In this document: in pieces, positions 8,566 through 18,521 of the stretch
Layout: each line of letters opens with the position of its first letter
Position numbering within the stretch: the first letter of the stretch is position 1
Assembly: GCF_002631185.1 (NCBI RefSeq)
Contig: NZ_PDNU01000015.1
Location: forward strand, 62,001-126,000
Direction: 5' to 3'
Length of the DNA: 64,000 nucleotides
Origin: Teichococcus rhizosphaerae
Lineage (GTDB): Bacteria > Pseudomonadota > Alphaproteobacteria > Acetobacterales > Acetobacteraceae
Position numbers and translations under genes: made by a program
The notes under the pieces: model-generated
Databases searched by the model: none
Told to the model about the DNA's origin: nothing
Seen by the model: the letters and a program-made list of their open reading frames with translations, nothing else

Positions 8566-9726
8566 ATGAACGCCGACACCTCCCCGCGCCCGATCGGGCT
8601 GTTCGACATGAAGGCGCAGCAGTCGCTGATCCGTGCCGAGATCGACCGCCGCGTCGCCGCCATCCTCGACAGCGGCGCCTTCATCAACGGCCCCGACGTG
8701 CGGGAGCTGGAGGAGAAGCTGGCCGAGTTCGCCGGCTGCGCGCACGCGGTGGGCGTCTCCTCCGGCACGGACGCGCTGCAGATCGCCATGATGGCCGAGA
8801 ACATCGGCCGCGGCGACGCCGTGTTCCTGCCCGCCTTCACCTATACCGCGACGGCCGAGGTGCCGCTGGTGCTTGGCGCCACGCCGGTCTTCGTCGATGT
8901 CGCCGAGGACGGCTTCAACATCGACCTCGCCGACCTGCGGCGGCGCATCGCGCTGGTGAAGGAGGAAGGGCGGCTGCGCCCGCGCGCCGTGGTGGGCGTG
9001 GACCTGTTCGGCCGCCCGGCCGACTGGCCGGCGATCCAGGAGATCTGCCGCGCGGAAGGCATGTTCGCGCTGGACGACGCGGCGCAGGCCTTCGGCGCCG
9101 CGCTGCACGGCAGGCGCCTCGGCCAATGGGGCGATGCCGCGGCGCTCAGCTTCTATCCCACCAAGACGCTGGGCTGCTACGGCGATGGCGGCGCCATCCT
9201 GACCAACGATGCCGGCCGCGCCGAGCTGTACCGTTCCCTCCGCACCCATGGCGAGGGCAAGACCCGCTACGAGGTGGAGCGCACCGGCATGAACGGGCGC
9301 CTCGACACCCTCCAGGCCGCCATCCTGCTGTGCAAGCTGCCGCTGCTGGAACAGGAGCTGAAGGACCGCGCCCGCGTCGCCCGCTTCTACGGCCAGCACC
9401 TGGCTGGCCATGTGACGGTGCCGGGCGAGATGCCGGGGGCGGAGAGCGCCTGGGGCCTCTACTCCATCCTGCTGCCGGATGCCGAGGCGCGCGGCCGCGT
9501 GCAGGCGGCGATGCAGGCGCGCGGCGTGCCCAGCGCCATCTACTACCCGAAGCCGCTGCACCGCCAGCCGGCCTATGCGAAGGCCCATGCCGAGGGGCTG
9601 CGCCAGGCGCCGCCCCTGCCGGTGAGCGAGAGCCTCTGCCAGCGCATCCTGTCCCTGCCGATGCACCCCTATCTGGACGAGGGGCAGCTCGAGCGCGTGG
9701 TGGCGGCGGTGACCGCCGGGCTCTGA
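8566..9726 (+). CDS. wbpE: DegT/DnrJ/EryC1/StrS aminotransferase, WbpE-like
   Basis: PLP-dependent 3-aminotransferase type acting on a UDP-3-keto-HexNAc uronate. The 386-residue protein has IGLFDMKAQQ at the N terminus, the SSGTDALQIA loop, DDAAQAFGA (Asp for the pyridine nitrogen) and Lys200 in FYPTKTLGCYGDGG, a combination characteristic of WbpE rather than PglE. The ATG at 8566 is chosen because alignment with WbpE-type proteins starts a few residues later; an in-frame ATG at 8533 lies inside a 13-bp duplication. WbpB-type oxidase and WbpD-type acetyltransferase partners are not in this window, so the full UDP-diNAc-uronate pathway cannot be completed here. Confidence 0.87.
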   Translation: MNADTSPRPIGLFDMKAQQSLIRAEIDRRVAAILDSGAFINGPDVRELEEKLAEFAGCAHAVGVSSGTDALQIAMMAENIGRGDAVFLPAFTYTATAEVPLVLGATPVFVDVAEDGFNIDLADLRRRIALVKEEGRLRPRAVVGVDLFGRPADWPAIQEICRAEGMFALDDAAQAFGAALHGRRLGQWGDAAALSFYPTKTLGCYGDGGAILTNDAGRAELYRSLRTHGEGKTRYEVERTGMNGRLDTLQAAILLCKLPLLEQELKDRARVARFYGQHLAGHVTVPGEMPGAESAWGLYSILLPDAEARGRVQAAMQARGVPSAIYYPKPLHRQPAYAKAHAEGLRQAPPLPVSESLCQRILSLPMHPYLDEGQLERVVAAVTAGL

Positions 9727-9776
9727 GCCTTCCGCCGGGCGGAGGCGGTGCTCAGCCCGGCGCCACGCTTTCCGAG

Positions 9777-9803
9777 CTCACGCTCCCAGGCTTACGCTCC
9801 AGG
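9777..9803 (-). repeat. near-duplicate 13-14-mer at the mutarotase gene end
   Basis: CTCACGCTCCCAGG and CTTACGCTCCAGG lie head to tail across the minus-strand stop codon of the aldose 1-epimerase-like gene. The one-base length difference means the copies are out of phase. Confidence 0.7.
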
Positions 9804-10650
9804 TGAAGCTGCGGCTTTCGCCGGGCCGCAGCACCAGCAGGCCCGGCTTGCCGGCGAACTCGCCATCCCAGCCCACCGGGCTCGCCATGCCGTGCCAGGG
9901 CTCGATGCAGAGGAAATCCGCGCCCTCGGGCTTCGACCAGATGCCGAGGTCCGGATAGCCCTCCCAACGCAGGGCCAGAGCCGTGCCGTCCGGCGCCTCG
10001 TAGCGCAGGGCGCGGCTCGCGACGCCGGGCAGGATCAGGGCGTCGCGCGCGAACAGCGCGGGCGAGAGGCGCAGCGCGCCGCCCTGGATGGGCGAGGGCT
10101 CGGCGGGGCCGAGCAGCCCCCCCTCCAGCCGGTGGGACGGGCCGGGTTCCGGCCGCTCGAACACCAGCCGGTGCGCTTCCCTGGCGGTGCCCGGCACCAG
10201 CGGCCAGCGGAAGGCGGGGTGTGCACCGATGGCGCAGGGCAGCGCCCCGCTTTCCGCCGGGTTGGCGATGGTGGCCTCCACCGTCAGCGTGCCGCCGGCC
10301 AGCGCATAGGCCAGCTCCAGGGCGAAGCCGAAGGGGAAGGCCGCGCGGGTCTCGGCGTCGTCGGTCAGGCGCAGGCGGCAGGCGGCGGCGCCGCGCTCCA
10401 CCCACTCGAAGCGCCGGTCGCGCGCGAAGCCGTGCTGCGTCATGCGGTGGGCGCGGCCCGCATGGCGCAGCGTGTCCCCCGCCAGCCGGCCGACGATGGG
10501 GAACAGCACCGGCGCGTGGCGGCGCCATTCCGGGCCGGCCTGCCAGAGATATTCCTCCCCCACGGCGTCGCGCAGGCTGGCCAGCTCGGCGCCATGGGCG
10601 AGGATGGTGGCGGAAAGGCCATCGGCCCCGATGTTGTGGCGGTCGCTCAT
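9778..10650 (-). CDS. aldose 1-epimerase (galactose mutarotase) family protein
   Basis: A 290-residue beta-sandwich protein of the GalM superfamily, closest in pattern to the LacX/YeaD-like branch. Candidate catalytic residues are His73 (QHGFARD), His144 (GAHPAFRW) and Glu250 (CIEPWHGM). It would interconvert anomers of a free or phosphorylated sugar in the cytoplasm. It is translationally coupled to panE: its ATG overlaps the panE stop (ATGA on the minus strand). The substrate is not deducible, and no sugar catabolic genes adjoin. Confidence 0.85.
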   Translation of the reverse strand: MSDRHNIGADGLSATILAHGAELASLRDAVGEEYLWQAGPEWRRHAPVLFPIVGRLAGDTLRHAGRAHRMTQHGFARDRRFEWVERGAAACRLRLTDDAETRAAFPFGFALELAYALAGGTLTVEATIANPAESGALPCAIGAHPAFRWPLVPGTAREAHRLVFERPEPGPSHRLEGGLLGPAEPSPIQGGALRLSPALFARDALILPGVASRALRYEAPDGTALALRWEGYPDLGIWSKPEGADFLCIEPWHGMASPVGWDGEFAGKPGLLVLRPGESRSFTWSVSLGA

Positions 10651-11609
10651 GCGGCGCGCCCCGCCGCCGCCTTGCGGCGGGCCTTCTCCTCCGCCCGCCT
10701 TTCCTCATAGGTCCTGGCATGGAGACAGGCGAGGGCGTGCAGGTCGCGCTCCACCCCGGCGCGCTCCGCCGCCGCCAGCAGATGGCCGAGGATGTGGTCG
10801 GCCTCGATGCGGCCGCCCTGCTCCAGGTCCCGCAGCATGCTGGCGGTGTAGCCGGCGGCGGGGTCGGCCAGCATGGCGCGGTATTCCGCCGCGAAGCTGG
10901 GCGGCATCGCCACCCCATGCGCGGCGGCGATGGCGATATTGCGCTCCAGCAGCCTGTGCATGAAGTCCACGCCCCCCGGCGCGCGGGCGATCTGCCCGGT
11001 GGAGCCGCGCATCAGCACGGTGGCGGCGGCCACGGTGCCGAGATGCACCAGCTTGGCCCACATGGCGGCGCGGATGTCGGGCACCGCCTCGGCCAGGATG
11101 CCGCCCCGGCGGGCCAGCGCCGCCAGCGCCTCGACGCGCGGCGTCATCCGCCCGTCCAGCTCGCCGAAGGCGAGGGCGCGCCAGTCCGAGAGGTTCCGCA
11201 CCTCGCCATCCGGCGTCAGGGTGGCGCGGATCCTGGCCAGCCCGCCCAGCACCGCCGCCTCGCCAAAGGCGGCGCGCAGCGTGTCGATGTGGGACAGGCC
11301 GTTCAGCACCGGCAGCACCGCCGTCTCCGGCCCCACCGCCGGGCGGACGGCCTCGATCGCGGTGTCGAGGTCGTAGGCCTTGCAGCTCAGCAGCACCACG
11401 TCCCAGCCCGGGCGGACCTCGCCGGCCAGCAGGGCGGTGACGGGCTGGCGCCAGTCGCCCAGCGCCGGGCAGCGCACCGAGAGCCCGTCGCGGCGCAGCT
11501 GCGCCTGGCGCCCGGGGCGCACCAGGAAGGCGAGCTCCGCGCCGGCCTCCAGCAGGCGGGCGCCGAAATAGCCGCCAAGCGCCCCCGCCCCCAGCACCAG
11601 GATTCGCAT
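10647..11609 (-). CDS. panE: 2-dehydropantoate 2-reductase
   Basis: NADPH-dependent reduction of ketopantoate to pantoate in CoA biosynthesis, or a related 2-ketoacid reduction. The 320-residue protein begins with the dinucleotide motif GAGALGGYFGARL (7-19). Lys77 lies in LLSCKAYDL and a second conserved lysine in MWAKLVHLG, matching the ApbA N- and C-terminal domains. It is the first gene of a two-gene minus-strand unit with the mutarotase-like gene. ApbA-family paralogues are common and not all make pantoate, so the specific substrate is moderately sure only. Confidence 0.85.
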   Translation of the reverse strand: MRILVLGAGALGGYFGARLLEAGAELAFLVRPGRQAQLRRDGLSVRCPALGDWRQPVTALLAGEVRPGWDVVLLSCKAYDLDTAIEAVRPAVGPETAVLPVLNGLSHIDTLRAAFGEAAVLGGLARIRATLTPDGEVRNLSDWRALAFGELDGRMTPRVEALAALARRGGILAEAVPDIRAAMWAKLVHLGTVAAATVLMRGSTGQIARAPGGVDFMHRLLERNIAIAAAHGVAMPPSFAAEYRAMLADPAAGYTASMLRDLEQGGRIEADHILGHLLAAAERAGVERDLHALACLHARTYEERRAEEKARRKAAAGRAA

Positions 11610-11971
11610 CCGCCGCAGCCCTTCCGCCTGTTTCCGGCGGCATGGGTTTCACAGCCGCCCCTGCTTGGCAATCCGTGCCTTGGCCTGGCGATCCGCAGGA
11701 GGGCGATCCGCGGGGGCCAATCCGCGGGGCCGATCCGGCCATGAGGGAGGGCTGAGCGAAAGTTGACGCCGGCGGCGGATTGCGGCCCGCGCCCCCGCCC
11801 GGCAGGATCGGCGCCATCCGGACCGGCATGGCATGGGTCCTGCGCGGCGCGGTGTCGCCTGCCCGTTGCGGAAGCCTGGGGCCTGGCCATTTCTCGATCT
11901 TTCCCGCCGGTCCTCCGGTGGCCACCCGCGTCCGGGCCGGCCATCGCCCGGGTGGCCCGCCCCCAGACCTG
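11610..11971. other. intergenic region between divergent panE and LOV kinase genes
   Basis: This 362-bp gap holds the divergent promoters by position. An open frame extends upstream from the kinase start to about 11780, but it encodes an Arg/Pro/Gly-rich stretch with no family resemblance, so I treat it as noncoding. The notable content is a 15-bp degenerate tandem array (11667-11740). I see no convincing -35/-10 pair. Confidence 0.6.
11667..11740. repeat. degenerate 15-bp tandem array, GATCCGC-core
   Basis: Units at 11687-11701, 11702-11716 and 11717-11731 share GGCGATCCGCGGG-like sequence, with a related ATCCG segment at 11667-11681 and a partial copy after 11732. It lies closer to panE than to the kinase gene. 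Confidence 0.75.
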
Positions 11972-13594
11972 ATGGAACTCCCGATGGAGCCTGATCCAGC
12001 CTCCCGCGTTTCCCGCTCGATCGCCGCCGGCAATGGCGGGAAGCAGTATGGCGACATCTTCTTCGCGGCCGTGGAAACCACGCGCATGCCGATGATCGTC
12101 ACGGATGCGCGGGCCAGGGACAACCCGATCATCTTCGCCAACAACGCCTTCCTGAAGATGACGGGCTACAGCCTGGAGGAGATCCTCGGCACCAATTGCC
12201 GCTTCCTGCAAGGGCCGGAAACCGATCGGAACACGGTGGACAGCGTCCGCGCCGCGATCCGGGAGCGGCGCGAGATCGCCACCGAGATCCTCAACTACCG
12301 CAAGAACGGCTCCAGCTTCTGGAACGCGCTGTTCGTGTCCCCGGTCTACAGCCCGGAAGGGGAGCTGATGTACTTCTTCGGCTCACAGCTCGACGTCAGC
12401 CGGCGGCGGGACGCCGAGGACGCGCTGCGGCAGAGCCAGAAGATGGAGGCGCTGGGCCAGCTCACCGGCGGCATCGCGCATGACTTCAACAATCTGCTGC
12501 AGGTGATGGTGGGCTATCTGGAGCTGACCGAGTTTGCCCTCGGCCGGCCGGAGCTGGACCGCAACCGCATGCGGCGGGGGCTCGAGAACGTGCGCGGCGC
12601 GGTGAACCGCGCCACCACCCTGACGCAGCAATTGCTGGCCTTCGCCCGCAAGCAGCGGCTCGACGGCCGCATCCTGAACCTCAACACCCTGGTCGAGGGC
12701 ATGCGCGACATGGCCCGCCGGACCCTGGGCGACGGCATCTCGCTGCGGCTGGACCTGGCGGAGGGCCTGGGCAATTGCCGCCTCGACCCCACCCAGGCCG
12801 AGGTGGCGCTGCTCAACATCCTGATCAACGCGCGCGACGTGCTGGCGGGGCAGCCGGAAGGCGAGCTGGTCATCGCCACCCGTGAGGTGGCGCTGAGCGC
12901 GGAGGAGGCCGCCAATATCGGCAATCTGGGGGCGGGGAACTACGTGCTGCTCTCCATCGCCGACAACGGGCCCGGCATGCCGCCCGACATCCTGGCGCGG
13001 GTGATGGACCCCTTCTTCACCACCAAGGAGGAGGGCAAGGGCACCGGGCTCGGCCTGTCGATGGTCTATGGCTTCGCCAAGCAGTCCGGCGGCGCGCTCT
13101 GCCTGGATTCCGGGCTGGGTTCCGGCACCACGGTCAGGCTCTACTTCCCGAGCCAGGGGGAGGAGGAGCGGCCGACCTCGCAGCGCGCCCTCCGCGTCAT
13201 AGACCGCCCCGGCACCGAACACATCCTGGTGGTGGACGACCGCGAGGAGGTGGCCGAGCTGGCCCGCGCCATCCTGGAGGATTTCGGCTACACGGTCCTG
13301 GTGGCCGGCAATGGGCGCGAGGCGCTGGAGGTGCTGGACCGCGCCGGACGGGTGGACCTGCTGTTCTCCGACCTGATCATGCCGGGCGGCATGAACGGCG
13401 TGATGCTGGCCCGCGAGGCGCGCCGCCGCCAGCCGAAGCTGAAGGTGCTGCTCACCACCGGCTATGCCGAGGCCTCGCTGGAGCGCAGCGACGCCGGCGG
13501 CTCCGAGTTCGACGTGATCAGCAAGCCCTATGGCCGGCTGGAGCTGGCCCGCAAGGTGCGGCTGATCCTGGACGGCCCGACCGGCATCGGCTGA
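11972..13594 (+). CDS. LOV-domain hybrid histidine kinase (blue-light sensor kinase with receiver)
   Basis: A 540-residue soluble sensor. The PAS/LOV core spans about residues 30-145 with the canonical flavin-adduct motif GTNCRFLQG (Cys76), [10 protein letters not shown] for the flavin ring and Gln139 in FFGSQLDV. HisKA follows with phospho-acceptor His170 (GGIAHDFNN), then HATPase_c (N box near 283, DNGPGMPP near 331, GTGLGLS), then a receiver domain from about 417 (VVDDREE) with phospho-acceptor Asp467 (FSDLIMP). This order is that of known bacterial LOV-HK-RR proteins. No transmembrane segment is present. Start is ATG 11972 or 11984; both precede the LOV core. No cognate regulator gene adjoins, so the output is unknown. 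Confidence 0.9.
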   Translation: MELPMEPDPASRVSRSIAAGNGGKQYGDIFFAAVETTRMPMIVTDARARDNPIIFANNAFLKMTGYSLEEILGTNCRFLQGPETDRNTVDSVRAAIRERREIATEILNYRKNGSSFWNALFVSPVYSPEGELMYFFGSQLDVSRRRDAEDALRQSQKMEALGQLTGGIAHDFNNLLQVMVGYLELTEFALGRPELDRNRMRRGLENVRGAVNRATTLTQQLLAFARKQRLDGRILNLNTLVEGMRDMARRTLGDGISLRLDLAEGLGNCRLDPTQAEVALLNILINARDVLAGQPEGELVIATREVALSAEEAANIGNLGAGNYVLLSIADNGPGMPPDILARVMDPFFTTKEEGKGTGLGLSMVYGFAKQSGGALCLDSGLGSGTTVRLYFPSQGEEERPTSQRALRVIDRPGTEHILVVDDREEVAELARAILEDFGYTVLVAGNGREALEVLDRAGRVDLLFSDLIMPGGMNGVMLAREARRRQPKLKVLLTTGYAEASLERSDAGGSEFDVISKPYGRLELARKVRLILDGPTGIG

Positions 13595-13617
13595 GGCGGG
13601 GCGGGCGCCACCCCGCC
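13595..13617. terminator. GC hairpin between convergent kinase and acs genes
   Basis: GGCGGGG pairs with CCCCGCC across a 9-nt loop in the 34-bp gap between two convergent genes. It has no T-run in the + direction, so termination strength is uncertain. Confidence 0.45.
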
Positions 13618-13628
13618 CCCCCCGCGGC

Positions 13629-15563
<1,935 letters not shown>

Positions 15564-15673
15564 GGTGTTCCTCCCGCTTTGATGGGGCCCCGGTTCCGGG
15601 AGCCTTGGCACAGTGTTTCAGCACCTATTGGGCCAAGCGGCCATGACCGGCGTCAAGTGAACCCCGCGAGGGA

Positions 15674-16024
15674 TTACGCCCCTGCATCGGCCGGCACCCA
15701 GACGGCGCCTTCCGCGTCGATCCGCGCCGGCACGGCCTCCAGCGAGTCTCCCGCGCAGGGGCCGGAGATGCAGAACCCGTCCTCCACCTGGAAGCGCGCG
15801 CCATGCACGGCGCACAGGATGTGCTCGCCCGCGCCGTCGAGGAAGCGGTCCGGCATCATCTCCAGCGCCACCCCCACATGCGGGCAGGAATTGACATAGA
15901 CATGCACCGCGCCGCCCCGCCGCACGGCGAACAGGCCGATGAAGCTGCCCGCCGCGCCGGGAAAGCCGCGCGCCTGCCCGTCGGGGATCTCGTCGAGGCG
16001 GCAAAGGCGGCGTTCGTCGGTCAT
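15674..16024 (-). CDS. Rieske [2Fe-2S] domain protein
   Basis: A small soluble ferredoxin-like protein of 116 residues consisting only of a Rieske fold. Ligands are Cys47-Pro-His49 and Cys71-Ala-Val-His74, the full C-x-H ... C-x2-H set. It lacks a membrane anchor, separating it from cytochrome bc1 Rieske proteins, and resembles NirD/biphenyl-dioxygenase-type ferredoxins. No oxygenase or reductase gene adjoins. The start at ATG 16024 (MTDERRLCRL) is chosen because upstream in-frame sequence is Arg/Pro-rich. It probably transfers electrons to an unlinked partner. Confidence 0.83.
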   Translation of the reverse strand: MTDERRLCRLDEIPDGQARGFPGAAGSFIGLFAVRRGGAVHVYVNSCPHVGVALEMMPDRFLDGAGEHILCAVHGARFQVEDGFCISGPCAGDSLEAVPARIDAEGAVWVPADAGA

Positions 16025-16169
16025 CGGGCGGGGGCTTCCTCGGGCGGGGTGGGGGAGCCAAGGGATCGCCCGGCGAAGCGGCCGAGGCAAGCGCCCCGGC
16101 CCTTCATGCCCTGGCAATATCCGCCGCCCATCCTGCCGGCGGGAACGGGCCGGCACGGAGCGGGGCGGG

Positions 16170-16637
16170 ATGCGACATCGTGGAGCCATGGCGGCGATCG
16201 GGGCGTGGCTGCTGCTGGCGGGGCCGGCGGCGGCGCAGACGCGGCCGGAGCTCGACCCCTGGGGCCGCTATGACGGCCGCACCGAGCAGCGTGGCGGCAC
16301 GCTCCGCCATTACGACGCCTGGGGCCGCCCGGAAGGCCATTCCGAACGCTCGGCCGGCGGCGGCGTGATGCGCCACTACGACGCCGATGGCCGCTATCTG
16401 GGCCGGAACGACATCGAGCGGGATTTCCGCCTGCGCCCGCCTGCGCCGCCGCCCTATCCGCGGCCGGCGCCGCCCCGCCCGGGCGGCCCGGGCCAGGGGC
16501 CGGGCGGCTACGGCCCGCCCGGCGTGCATGTCTATATCGATCCCGCGCCGCCGCTCTGGACGCCGGCCGAGCCGGACGGGGAGGGGCCGCGCGGCCGCAC
16601 GCCGTGGTTCAACGACCCGCGGCGCACCCGGCCCTGA
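16170..16637 (+). CDS. secreted hypothetical protein with YD-type repeats and Pro-rich tail
   Basis: Not a family I recognise. The 155-residue product starts with a probable signal peptide (cleavage after AAAQ near residue 23). Then come three related segments built on WGRYDGR, YDAWGRPEGHSER and YDADGRYLGRN, spaced about 22-25 residues apart and reminiscent of degenerate YD repeats. The C-terminal half is rich in Pro, Gly and Arg. The start could also be ATG 16188, which shortens the signal n-region. It is isolated between convergent neighbours. A cell-envelope or periplasmic location is inferred from the signal peptide only. Confidence 0.6.
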   Translation: MRHRGAMAAIGAWLLLAGPAAAQTRPELDPWGRYDGRTEQRGGTLRHYDAWGRPEGHSERSAGGGVMRHYDADGRYLGRNDIERDFRLRPPAPPPYPRPAPPRPGGPGQGPGGYGPPGVHVYIDPAPPLWTPAEPDGEGPRGRTPWFNDPRRTRP

Positions 16638-16652
16638 GCGGGGAAGAGGCCC

Positions 16653-17132
16653 TCAGCCCTCCCACCCGCCCATGCGGCAGAGCAGCGCCCAGTGCTCCGG
16701 CGCCACCGGCATCACCGACAGGCGGGACTGGCGGATCAGCCCGATCCCGGCCAGCGCCGGCTCGGCCTTGATCGCCGCCAGCGTCACCGGGCGGGGCATC
16801 GGCCCCACCGCCCGCATGTCGGTGCAGACCCAGCGCGGCGCGCGGCCCTCCGGCACCGCCTCGGTGGGGTCGGGATAGGCTTCCCGCGCCACCGAGACGA
16901 TGCCGACGATCTCCTTCCCCACATTGGAGTGGTAGAAGAAGGCGAGGTCCCCTTTCCGCATGGCGCGCAGGAAGCTGGCGGCCTGGGCGTTGCGCACGCC
17001 CGTCCAGGGCTCCGTGCCGTTCGCCACCTGCTGCTGCCAGGAAAAGGCGTCCGGCTCGCTCTTCACCAGCCAGTAGGCCGGCGCCTCCCGGGCCGGGCTG
17101 GCGGCCTCAGCCAATGCGGGCGCCGCCGGCAT
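16653..17132 (-). CDS. EVE-domain protein
   Basis: The body (YWLVKSEPDAFSWQQ, then WTGVRNAQAASFLRAMRKGDLAFFYHS, ending with PVAPEHWALLCRMG) is the EVE fold, a PUA-like domain thought to bind modified bases in nucleic acid. Length is 159 residues from ATG 17132, and that start overlaps the end of the YciI-type gene by 26 bp. A TTG start just before the domain is an alternative, since family members normally begin only a few residues before YWL. It is probably co-transcribed with the YciI gene upstream. EVE proteins often sit in housekeeping contexts, so no defence role is claimed. Confidence 0.85.
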   Translation of the reverse strand: MPAAPALAEAASPAREAPAYWLVKSEPDAFSWQQQVANGTEPWTGVRNAQAASFLRAMRKGDLAFFYHSNVGKEIVGIVSVAREAYPDPTEAVPEGRAPRWVCTDMRAVGPMPRPVTLAAIKAEPALAGIGLIRQSRLSVMPVAPEHWALLCRMGGWEG

Positions 17133-17400
17133 AGACCTGCCGGAAGGGGCGGATGGTGGTGCGGGCGAACAGCCCGGCCTTGGCATAGGGGTCCGCCGCC
17201 GCGAAGGCCTCCGCCGCCGCCTGGTCCTCGGCCTCGACGATCAGCACGCTGCCGCAGGGCTTGCCCTCGGCGTCCAGCACCGGGCCGGCCTGCACCAGCT
17301 TCTCCACCTGGCTGTCCAGGTATTCCAGATGGGTGGGGCGGGTGGCCAGGCGCAGCTCCAGCGCGCCGGGCTTGTCGTCGGCGATGATGGCGAACAGCAT
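17107..17400 (-). CDS. YciI family protein
   Basis: A 97-residue ferredoxin-fold protein: MLFAIIADDKPGALELRLATR at the start, His24 in THLEYL, and the conserved DPYAKAGLF and TIRPFRQV segments toward the C terminus. YciI-like proteins are small dimeric enzymes of mostly unknown reaction; one group is dehydrochlorinase-like, with His and Asp as key residues. It overlaps the EVE gene by 26 bp, so the two are likely one transcript. The ATG is followed directly by homology, so the start is secure. Confidence 0.85.
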   Translation of the reverse strand: MLFAIIADDKPGALELRLATRPTHLEYLDSQVEKLVQAGPVLDAEGKPCGSVLIVEAEDQAAAEAFAAADPYAKAGLFARTTIRPFRQVYAGGARIG

Positions 17401-17509
17401 GGGGAACGTCCTCTCCGGATGAGCACGGCGCCAGGCGCCGCTGTTGCATGACGTAACCGCGTGCGGCGATGGCTTCAATCCGGCGCCGCCAGCGCCTAGT
17501 TTGCCCCCC

Positions 17510-18412
17510 GTGAGCACCCCCGCGCCCCCTTCGGCCCCCCCCTCGGCCCCCCCCTCGGCCCCCCCCTCGGCCCCCCCCTCGGCCCCCCCCTCGGCCCCCC
17601 CCTCGGCCCCACGGCCCCTGCCCGCCAGCCCCGCGCGGCGCCCAGGCGTCCCGCCCGCCGGCGGCGGCCTGCACCGCTTCGCCAATCCCGGCCGCTTCCT
17701 GCGGCTGACCGACCGCGTGCTGCCCTGGCTGTGGGGCGCCGCCCTGCTGGTGCTGGGCGCCGGCGCCGCCTGGGCGCTGCTGTTCTCGCCGCCCGACTGG
17801 CAGCAGGGCGAGACGGTGCGCATCATGTATGTCCATGTCCCGATGGCCTGGCTGGCCATGGGCGGCTATCTGGGCCTGGCCATCGCCTCGCTGATGTCGC
17901 TGATCTGGCGCCACCCGCTGGCCGACCTCGCGGCGCGCGAGCTGTCGCCCGTTGGCGCCATGGTCACGGCGCTCTGCCTCGCCACGGGCAGCCTGTGGGG
18001 GCGGCCCATGTGGGGCACCTGGTGGGCCTGGGACGCGCGGATGACCTCCGTGCTGGTGCTGTTCTTCCTGTGGATGGGCCATGCCGCCCTGGTGCGCGCC
18101 TTCGACGAGGAGGAGCGCGGTGCCCGCGCCGGCGCCATCCTGGCCCTGATCGGGGCGGTGAACCTGCCGGTCATCAAGTGGAGCGTGGACTGGTTCAACA
18201 CGCTGCACCAGTCGGCCTCCGTCACGCGGGCGGCGGCGCCGGGGATGCATGTGGACATCCTCTACCCGCTGATGGTCTGTGCCCTGGGCTTCGGCCTCGC
18301 CTTCGCCGCGCTGGTGCTGGCGCGGACGCGGGCGGCGGTGATGGAGCGGCGGGTGCGGCAGCTCCAGCTGGCGCAGGCGCGGCGGCACGATGGCGGGGCG
18401 GCGGAGAAGTGA
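17510..18412 (+). CDS. ccmC: heme exporter/handling protein CcmC, with repeat-built N terminus
   Basis: Integral membrane protein of System I cytochrome c maturation that presents heme to CcmE. About six membrane segments lie from residue 75 on, and the tryptophan-rich periplasmic signature WGTWWAWD is at 168-175. Only a GTG at 17510 offers a sensible start in frame (the first ATG is deep inside the conserved region). From it the protein opens with seven SAPP tetrads encoded by a 12-bp array with C8 tracts. The family normally has only about 20 residues before its first membrane segment, so this 65-residue Pro/Ala/Ser extension is unusual. ccmA and ccmB are not adjacent. Confidence 0.9.
   Translation: MSTPAPPSAPPSAPPSAPPSAPPSAPPSAPPSAPRPLPASPARRPGVPPAGGGLHRFANPGRFLRLTDRVLPWLWGAALLVLGAGAAWALLFSPPDWQQGETVRIMYVHVPMAWLAMGGYLGLAIASLMSLIWRHPLADLAARELSPVGAMVTALCLATGSLWGRPMWGTWWAWDARMTSVLVLFFLWMGHAALVRAFDEEERGARAGAILALIGAVNLPVIKWSVDWFNTLHQSASVTRAAAPGMHVDILYPLMVCALGFGLAFAALVLARTRAAVMERRVRQLQLAQARRHDGGAAEK
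17531..17610 (+). repeat. 12-bp poly-C tandem array in the ccmC 5' end
   Basis: TCGGCCCCCCCC is repeated six times from 17531 to 17602, followed by a partial copy. Every unit has a run of eight C. Unit gain or loss keeps frame, whereas slippage within a C8 run would frameshift ccmC. Confidence 0.96.
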
Positions 18413-18521
18413 ATTTTCCCGCAGGCCCCCCATTTCCTGTTCCTGCCCATCACCATGCGAGCCCCAGAGGGAAACCGGCGATCTTGATGCAAGTCATGGA
18501 AATCACGGACAGAAAGACGCC

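Noticed and set aside
6628-9666. A 1012-codon open frame on the minus strand
   Set aside because: It lies opposite the wbpA and wbpE genes, whose motifs are unmistakable. The frame is Arg/His/Gly/Gln-rich with no domain, a typical antisense shadow in DNA of this GC content.
16653-17132. EVE protein as part of a defence system
   Set aside because: EVE domains occur in defence genes, but the neighbours here are a YciI protein, ccm genes and a secreted protein, with no nuclease or restriction component.
17531-17610. Frameshifted or broken ccmC
   Set aside because: The frame from GTG 17510 stays open through all C8 tracts into the CcmC domain as given, so the gene reads as intact; only instability is suspected.
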